Source: Ectocarpus siliculosus (Eukaryota; Sar; Phaeophyceae; Ectocarpales; Ectocarpaceae). Taken from it: a DNA stretch of 15,262 nt. This document shows positions 6,401 through 12,600 of this stretch, one piece after another. The stretch is from positions 2,963,612 to 2,978,873 of the forward strand of contig FN649729.1 of NCBI GenBank assembly GCA_000310025.1, given 5' to 3'. Position 1 is the first letter of the stretch. Each line of letters begins with the position of its first letter. The notes beneath the pieces are model-generated. The model searched no databases. It worked only from the letters and a program-made list of their open reading frames with translations, and was not told the DNA's origin. Both the position numbers and the translations under genes were made by a program.

Positions 6401-8414
6401 CTCACAACAGCCGGGGTCGTTTTTTTTTTTTCTGAGCGGGGTCTATGTCCTCCTCGGAGCTGATGCTCAGGTGCTGGAAACGTGCACACCCACGGTTCGG
6501 CTGCGGTGAAGAAAAATCATGAGCTGGATACCCCAATAACCGAGGCGGGTTTCCGCGATTTATCAGAGGAGGTCAACGATCATTTAAGTGCATCCGCGAC
6601 TTCGGTGTATTTACGCAATAATGGTGTGAAGTTTAGATCGCTTTTGGAGGACGACGTAAGAATGGTGACCGTGAACCGCAAGATAAAAGGGAGGAAGGAA
6701 AACCCGCGAGAAAAACAAAACTCAGGGCGTGCCCAGAAACATGACCTGACCCGCAGGACAACGTGGGGGGTCGAAATGTCACGGCTCAGGCCCAGTTTGG
6801 TCTCAACTGGTGCTGGCAACTTGCGAAAGTTCTGGTTCCGATCACAAACCTGTTGTGTTGAAGCTTACGGTTCAGGCCGTTTGTGATTTGTTCGGGCCAC
6901 GTCAGATAATTTCATGGCCAGCGCTGGATAAAAATGTTTCAGGTTGGATCAGATCGTCACCTGTGTTGTAATATTTAGTGTGAGGTCATGACCCCATGCC
7001 TCCCGGAATCTCATGGGTTGGTTAAGTCCAGACGGTCTAAGGACGGCGTGGCTTGATCTATCGTCACCTGTGGGGTTGGACCTGGGGCTCGAGCAAAGGC
7101 ATTGCCAAGATGGCTCAAGTAAACCGCGGCCAGTGCATCAGAATCAGCGACAACAGCAGTGTTCACTGCCTAATACGTATGCCTAGTTACCCAGAGGAAG
7201 ATATTCCATCTCGAAAGGAATGCGGAGTCAGGTGGGGAAGAAGACCACATTGGACAAGCAACAGATCAGTACCCCCCCCCAGGAACGGTTGGCCATCATC
7301 GGTGATCGGTCCCGTGGGGGCACCGCTCCGTCCTCTCGAGGACGCGTGGTCTAACCGCTAAGGCATAAAAGTTATGAGCCCCCTTCCCCCGTTTATCCGC
7401 GATAGGTCCCACCGCCGCGAGTACGGTGAGCCGATCCCGGGACGGCTACTGGCGGAGCGCCTGGGGGAGTTCATACACGCGGCGTGCGTCCGCTGGGGGT
7501 CGCGGGCTTACCCCAACGCGCTGTTCGTGGCCTGCTGGGGGGAGGGTGCGCCGGACACTCCCGCCTCTCTACGATCAGAAGGAGGCCACCGTAGCGGTGG
7601 TAGTGATGCCAACATTGTTGTTACTGGTGGGAAGTCCGTGTCTAAGCCAGAGACGAAAGAAACTGCTGTAGTGGAGAAGGGCGGGGGGGGAGTTGAACCC
7701 GTGCTCCACGACGACCGGCAGCCAGTAGCGGAGGAGGGGATGCAGGAGGAGGAGGAGGAGGAGGACGACGACGACAGCGACGATGGGGAGGGACTGGTGA
7801 TGGATCGGGACGCCGGCTTCCAGCTGTACGTGGTAGACCCGGGCGGAGCCGTGCGTAGGCACAGAGCGGCATGCACGGGGAGGGGGAGCTCTCGGGCGCG
7901 GAAGTGGCTCCACCGCCGAGTTACCGGCGCAGCGGCGCCGGCGCCGGCGCCGGGGAAAGAAGCCGTCAGCGGCGGCGCTAGCGGCGTCGGCCCCTCTGCG
8001 AGTGCCGAGCGGGAGAAGAACGGCGGGTGGTCGCCGGAAGCAGGAGGTCGGGATGATGCAGCAGAGGAAGACGGAGACGACCGCAGCACTGAAGAGAGTG
8101 GGGGAGGTGGTAATGGTAGTGGGGAAGATAGCGATTGGCGCGGCACACAGGGCGCCCCCGGGGGGGGGGTCCGGCAGCGAGGGCGACGGCGACAACAACC
8201 ACCGTTTTCGCAGATGACCTGCGCGGAAGCCGCGCGCGCTATGGTCAGAGAAGCTAGACGGGTCAGGGCCGGCGAGCCCGGGAAAGCGGGAGGAGGGGGG
8301 TCAGAAGCCGTAGCGGGCTTGCCGGAGGTTGCTTGGTTGTCGATCGACAAAGGCGGAGAGCCGGTCTTCGTACACCACCGTTCGACCGAACGTTTGTTCG
8401 AAAGTGGGGAATGA
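3336..8414 (+). CDS. Divergent 20S proteasome alpha-type subunit with signal peptide (5 exons, 459 aa)
   Basis: Exons are 3336-3491, 3757-3810, 4328-4421, 5455-5521 and 7406-8414. All introns are GT-AG and all phases agree (0, 0, 1, 2). Alpha-type subunits form the outer rings of the 20S core and gate entry; they are non-catalytic. Visible family landmarks are Y32-D33, FSPKGRLVQ (39-47), GLPADGRAL (107-115), EYGEPIP (129-135), GFQLYVVDPGG (261-271) and MTCAEAARAM (from 394) near the C-terminus. The MTC block and the LPEVAWLSID that follows resemble the PSMA3 type. Unusual points: residues 1-23 form a signal peptide (basic start, Leu-rich core, cleavage perhaps after AEG); the usual R-P-x-G motif reads RAYPN; about 90 residues are inserted at 170-260 and about 95 at 297-392. 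Normal alpha subunits are about 230-260 residues and lack a signal peptide. I read it as a paralogue directed to the ER or a compartment reached through it. Family assignment is firm; location is inferred. Confidence 0.85.
3757..3810 (+). CDS. Gene 1 exon 2
   Basis: Eighteen residues, GLVKRGNLCIGAECKDGV, correspond to the helix end and first strands of the alpha fold (family pattern E-A-x-x-x-G-x-x-x-x-G-x-x-x-x-x-G-V-V). The acceptor is CCACAG|GGC and the donor GTG|GTGAGT, phase 0 on both sides. Confidence 0.85.
4328..4421 (+). CDS. Gene 1 exon 3
   Basis: This exon encodes VLMTNKLVTADAAKLLVDGG, then TRRVFRVDSHI and the first base of the next Gly codon. It corresponds to the family segment VLAxEKRxxSxLL...KIFKIDDHIG; the usual Lys-Arg is Asn-Lys here. 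The acceptor is ATCAAAG|GTT and the donor ATCG|GTGAGA, phase 1. Confidence 0.85.
5455..5521 (+). CDS. Gene 1 exon 4
   Basis: This exon completes Gly102 and encodes ILPAGLPADGRALAHKAMEYC plus the first two bases of Arg124. GLPADGRALAHKA matches the conserved G(L/M)xxDxRxLxxxA helix start of alpha subunits. The acceptor is AAACAG|GG and the donor AG|GTGCGC, phase 2. Confidence 0.85.
5522..7405 (+). other. Gene 1 intron 4 (1.9 kb)
   Basis: This is the longest intron in the gene. It holds overlapping minus-strand frames (5534-6076 and 5802-6329) and a + frame at 6482-6886, none with a recognisable domain. It also holds a poly-T run at about 6421-6433 and a 9-bp inverted repeat, ATCACAAAC at 6841-6849 with GTTTGTGAT at 6879-6887. 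Dispersed repeat copy B sits near its 3' end (7282-7354). The length and mixed content suggest decayed mobile-element insertions, but none could be named. Confidence 0.6.
7282..7354 (+). repeat. Dispersed repeat, copy B
   Basis: GGAACGGTTGGCCATCATCG through TGGTCTAA matches 291-360 (about 80% over the first ~53 bases by eye). The similarity continues as CTAACCGCTAAGGCATAAAAGTTATGAG and C-rich sequence to about 7390, like 422-465 in copy A. It ends about 15-50 bp before the acceptor of gene 1 exon 5, so its C-rich tail supplies much of the polypyrimidine tract. Confidence 0.65.
7406..8414 (+). CDS. Gene 1 exon 5: C-terminal alpha fold with two large insertions
   Basis: The terminal exon (acceptor GCGATAG|G) encodes residues 125-459 and ends at TGA 8412-8414. 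It starts SHRREYGEPIPGRLLAERLG, the family's F/Y-G-x-P-I-P segment and following helix, then FVACWGEG. Insertion 1 (about 170-260) contains a Gly/Ser/Lys part and a run of six Glu and four Asp. GFQLYVVDPGGAVRRHRAAC then resumes the fold. Insertion 2 (about 297-392) is Ala/Pro, Gly/Ser and acidic, ending in RQRGRRRQQ. MTCAEAARAMVREARRVRAG and LPEVAWLSIDKGG correspond to the last helix and strand of PSMA3-type subunits. No splice sites are needed inside: the frame is open across both insertions, though I cannot exclude introns removed in some transcripts. Confidence 0.82.
7746..7775 (+). repeat. Coding trinucleotide run (GAG)6(GAC)4
   Basis: Six GAG codons followed by four GAC codons encode E6D4 in insertion 1 of gene 1. 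Synonymous uniformity suggests growth by replication slippage. Confidence 0.85.
7934..7951 (+). repeat. Self-complementary (GGCGCC)3 in coding sequence
   Basis: Three tandem copies of the palindromic hexamer GGCGCC encode part of an Ala-Pro repeat at the start of insertion 2 of gene 1. The run can fold on itself and is a likely site of length variation. Confidence 0.8.
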
Positions 8415-9479
8415 AAAGCTAGCGAGAAGATTTAGAGGCTGGGATGGTAATAGCACGGCAGTGAGTGGTAGCTCGTCCGTGAAGCTAACCCATAGTGTCC
8501 CATCATAATTTCTATGGGGGTGGGCGGGATGTGAATCCTACGTGGATGTAGAGGGAGTGGCGGACAACAGCTAGCTGCTGCTGCGGTGGCGTTGCCGTTT
8601 CACGAAATACGTTGTTGTGTGTTCCCGCTGGCCACCAATTCACGTACTTCAGCTGTCTTGGCATGCAACCCGTTTTTTCTGTGTGACGGCCGTGGTGGAC
8701 GTTTGCGCCGGCAAGCACCCATACCTACGCTTCGAATCAATGGTGGTGGCGATCGTCGGAGGAATCATCCCAGCCCTCTCCTAGCAGCAGTGGTTCGTTA
8801 CGGACCTGCACTTTTAGACAAACGCGTAAAAAAACAGAGGTTCACATTCTCATTAAATTGCATACTGCTTGTATGTGCGCGGTTGGATCCTACACTTACT
8901 ATTTTTTGCCCCACAAATATCAACGGTGGCGAAAACAAGACATTGAACCTGTCTGTGGACCTCGACGCCGTTGTTCCATGTGCTTCAAAGACGGGTTTTG
9001 AGTCCACCTCCCCCGGAACACCTCAATCTATGAAACCAAAACCATGTGACACCTCCTGTGTGGGTCAGCTGTGTGGAAACAACGAGTAAGCCAGTTCCGA
9101 AGTTGCGTAAGATATCATACCCCCTGGGTCGATTTTCAAAGCTCGATTACTCAGCAGGAAAAAACAGTGATGGTGCCGGAAATGGCGGAGTTGGACGTGT
9201 CTCGTCGAGAGGTCGATGCTTTCCGAAAATGCGTCATTGAGTTTTTGGCATCCTCTTCATCATCGAATAATACATACAGCACAGAACAATACATACGTTT
9301 GATACTGGTCCATGGGGTGTGGTATCTTAGGCAACGTATTGTAGGGTAGTAGTGATATCCCCCCCGCTTGTTTAGCATGATTTGCGGTGCCCCATCCCGC
9401 TCTCTCTCTTGCTCTCGGTTCACCTGCGAAGTCGGTCCCAGCAGCGTAGCGTAGCTTGCGGAAGAAACGACACACAGCC
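8415..9479. other. Intergenic region between genes 1 and 2
   Basis: This ~1.07-kb spacer should contain the gene 1 3' UTR and the gene 2 promoter. I see no clear AATAAA near the gene 1 stop and no TATA box in the last 120 bp before gene 2. A CT-rich stretch (CCCGCTCTCTCTCTTGCTCTC, about 9397-9417) lies about 65-85 bp upstream of the gene 2 ATG and could act as an initiator. Frames at 8586-9089 (+) and 9151-9630 (-) show no domain and are not supported. Confidence 0.45.
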
Positions 9480-9633
9480 ATGAGAGACGATCTCTCGTCC
9501 GCCATGAGCCGCTTTGCCTTGGCCGGTGCCGGAGTCTTCCTCCTTCTCGTGTCCGTGGCTGAGGCAGGCCGCACGACTGGGACGTCAAGCGGACGGTTGC
9601 CGCCAACGGCACGAACGAATCCAGCAACAACAG
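9480..9633 (+). CDS. Gene 2 exon 1: signal peptide
   Basis: This exon starts at ATG 9480; Met9 at 9504 is an alternative start giving an even more typical signal peptide, MSRFALAGAGVFLLLVSVAE. The sequence after the predicted cleavage (GRTTGTSSGRLPPTARTNPA) is rich in Ser, Thr, Arg and Pro without acidic residues, as in transit-peptide-like regions. Residue +1 is Gly, not Phe. The donor is ACAACAG|GTGATT, phase 1. Confidence 0.6.
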
Positions 9634-12600
9634 GTGATTGATGCATCACACCGCCGTGTGAACAGCAAGCACACAGCAGTTGCGCGGCGGCACAGAGGCG
9701 CCAAGTGCTCCACCCAGACGCACCGAGATAGGGAAGAGTGTGAAAGCAATCCGTGCTGCTGCTGTAGGTTGGGGCCTTGGTTTTAAGGCATGTGGCTCAA
9801 CCCAAGATTCCCTACATGTGTCGTTTGGGAGAACGAAACACGTGTTGTCACATCCGCCCATTTCATGGCCGCTCCTCCGGCGCTGCGGCCGTTGCCGGGC
9901 GGAGAACGCTTCACAAACGTACCCCACGTCGTCCTAGAACAGTTAGTAGTAGCGCCTGTGGTGGCAAGTTCGGTCCCAGTAGTGCAAACCACCCGGTGCG
10001 GCCTGTACTTCCCACGTTGTTGCGGGGTACCGTACGTTTGGGCAAGAGACAACGCAGGGGAGGTTGTGCAACCGATGATACAGCAGTGCTGTGACCGCCA
10101 CGACGGGGCAGGAGGGTCGATCAGCAGGTGTCTCAATGACAACACGCTGGACCAGAGGGTGCAATGTGTGATGGGATACTGGAGTTGTACCGTAGCAGCA
10201 GTATCAGCAACCCACACTACTACCAAACGCTCGCGCATCTTTGTAATCCATCCCATTGGCTAAATCAATATCTTCTTTTGTCTGGGGGGTTGGGTTCAAT
10301 GATATCTTTAGCAGGGGCAGCCACAGCAGCAGCACAAAGCCCTACCGAGCCTCGGCGCACTTGGGAAACGTCTCTGTTTGGCCGGCGGCGGGGGTGGGCA
10401 GTGAAGGCCCAAGCTGGCGGAGGAGAGGCGATATCGGTGGCGGAGACGCTGAGGGGTGGCGGCGGCAGGGGGGCCAGGCCACGGCCCGCTGCGGGGGGAA
10501 GGGGTGATGTGCGGCAGCGGCCGGGTAGAGGAGGACGGGGAGGGGGGAGGCAAGTGAGATGGGCGGATGACGAGGACGACGACAGCTATGATGACGATGA
10601 GAGCGACGGGTGAGATTTTTGTGTGGATGGAGCGAGGCACGAGCACGGAGAACACACGGGGGCACGGCGGGTCTTACACCGAGCAGCAGCAGCTGTAGCG
10701 ATGTACATACCTACCCGCCTACTCTAGGTGTGCGTGGTTGGACAAATACCGGCTGCATTTGTGTGCCTCTGCTGGTTTGTTCGAACTCTACCACCGATCA
10801 CTCTTTTTTCCCATCCTTACGAAGCCGGGAAATCTTGTTGTCTGCACCCGCTGTGTGTTCCACAACCTCTCTCCCCAAAAAACACGGACATCAGATACGA
10901 CTACTCCGATGACGACGTCGACGATCTGTCCGGGGAGGAGTTCTCGTACAGGGGAAGGCCTGCCGGGGAAGGGGGGGCGAGAGCAAGCGGGAGGGGGGGC
11001 AGCAGGAAGGGGCCGGCGGCGGTGGGAGCGGCGGCAGCGGCAAGGGCCAACAACGACGACGACTACCTCAGCGACGACGAGGGCCTCTACGATAGCGACG
11101 ACGACCTTGACGGGGAGGGGGGCGACGGCTCTAACGACGACTATTACGACGAAGACGAAGACGATGACGACGACTCCTTCGGGGCTGATTCCTTCGACGA
11201 CGGTTACAGCGACGCTCGCGCCAGCAGCGGCCGCCGCCCGCCACCGCCCGTCAGGAGGGGCGAGGGAGGGCAGCGGAGGGGAGGGGGGCCGTCCCGAGGC
11301 GGGCGCGGGCGCGGGAGGAGGGGCCCGCCGCCGCCGGCGCGGATGGAGCGGCTGAAGGCGAAGCTGGCGGACGCCCAGGTGGGGCTCAAGACCAAGATGA
11401 CGGGCGTGACCCACAAGGGGGCGAAGGTCATGCGCGAGCTCAAGGTGCGACCGACAGTCGAGAGTAAAGAGCACCATGGGTGCGGTTTTTTGTGGTGTGT
11501 TGGGAAAGGTTCTCGCTCGTTTGTCTCTTTCGATCGGACCAGCGTCCAACGATTTGATGCCAAACCGAGGGAATACTTTTGTGGAGGGCCTTTTCGTTGG
11601 CGTTGCATACTTAGCCGCCTCCCTCATCCAGCGTGTCTTAGCGTTGTTTTGACAAGGCACACATGGCGTGGAAGAAGGGCAGGAGGAGAAGGTCGGGTTG
11701 GTGGTTGGACTTGCTTCGTGTGCCGGCCTCCTCCTCGTTGGGAGCTCTGTACGCTTGACAACGACACATGGTCGATGGCTTTCGGTTGTTTTCTTCTGCG
11801 TTCCGTGTGTGTGCATACCTGCCTGGTACCGGACTCTTCGTCTTGTTGTGTTGCGTTGACCGGCTGATTCAAGAGAACACGCAAATGTGGAATGGGACAA
11901 CAGCAGCAGTGCCGTACGTGGGCGTGGGCGTGATGCGCAACAAGCCTTTCCCCGCAATAATGCCAACCCGCATTGGAGACGCTTGGCGGACATTGCACAC
12001 CCACCCGCGTCTTTCCCGCCGCTTTGTGTGTGCTTCCGCATCTCTTTTGTCTGTGTGTGCCAGGGGAGTATCTCCTCCGACCTCGAGAAGACCCTGATCA
12101 AGGCCACCAGGCCCGACAACGACCCGGCGAAGCGTAAGCACGTGAACCTCCTCCTGCAGGCCGCCGAGCACGCCTTCCCCGTCTACATGAACCCCAAGGT
12201 GTGTAAAACGCCTGCTGGGTCTACATCTTATACATGCAACCGCGGAAAGATTATTGTAGCGCCCGTTCGAGAGGTAAAACGCTACTGCTACGCATGCGCT
12301 CCAAACCGCTTTGTTTGGACCTTTTGGACCTTTTGTACAAAACGCTTGGTTATTCTCCTCTCTCTCTCATTCTCTCTGTCCCCCCCTCTCTCTCTCCTCT
12401 CTTTCCCTCTCTCTCAACCAACAACACCGATGTCCAAAAAACGCTTCCTCAACACGCAACCACACAGGACGGCGGCCAGGCGGCTTGGAAGGAAGGCCCC
12501 TACTGGATGACCCTGCACAAGCTCTGGAGGAGGATGGCCGAGAGGGACTACCGCACCGCCTCCAAGGCCGTCTACGTGCTGCACCGCCTCGCCAGGGGGA

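Noticed and set aside
6482-6886. 134-codon plus frame inside gene 1 intron 4
   Set aside because: No recognised domain and no exon-like codon bias. It lies in an intron on the same strand and is not needed for the proteasome protein.
7508-8350. 280-codon minus-strand frame rich in Ser and Pro
   Set aside because: It is the antisense shadow of gene 1 exon 5. The Ser and Pro runs mirror GAG/GAC and GGN codons on the plus strand.
9783-10263. Two mirror-image 157-codon frames in gene 2 intron 1
   Set aside because: Both strands are open over nearly the same interval, which in GC-rich DNA points to chance. There are no domains, and neither is needed to join the exons in phase.
10760-10800. tRNA B-box-like GTTCGAACTC
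   Set aside because: No paired acceptor stem, anticodon arm or A box at the right spacing could be found.
10788-12119. 443-codon minus-strand open frame
   Set aside because: It is antisense to gene 2 exon 3 and the following intron. Its Val/Ile/Arg/Pro runs are the reverse complement of the Asp/Glu/Gly-coding repeats, and it crosses well-supported splice sites.
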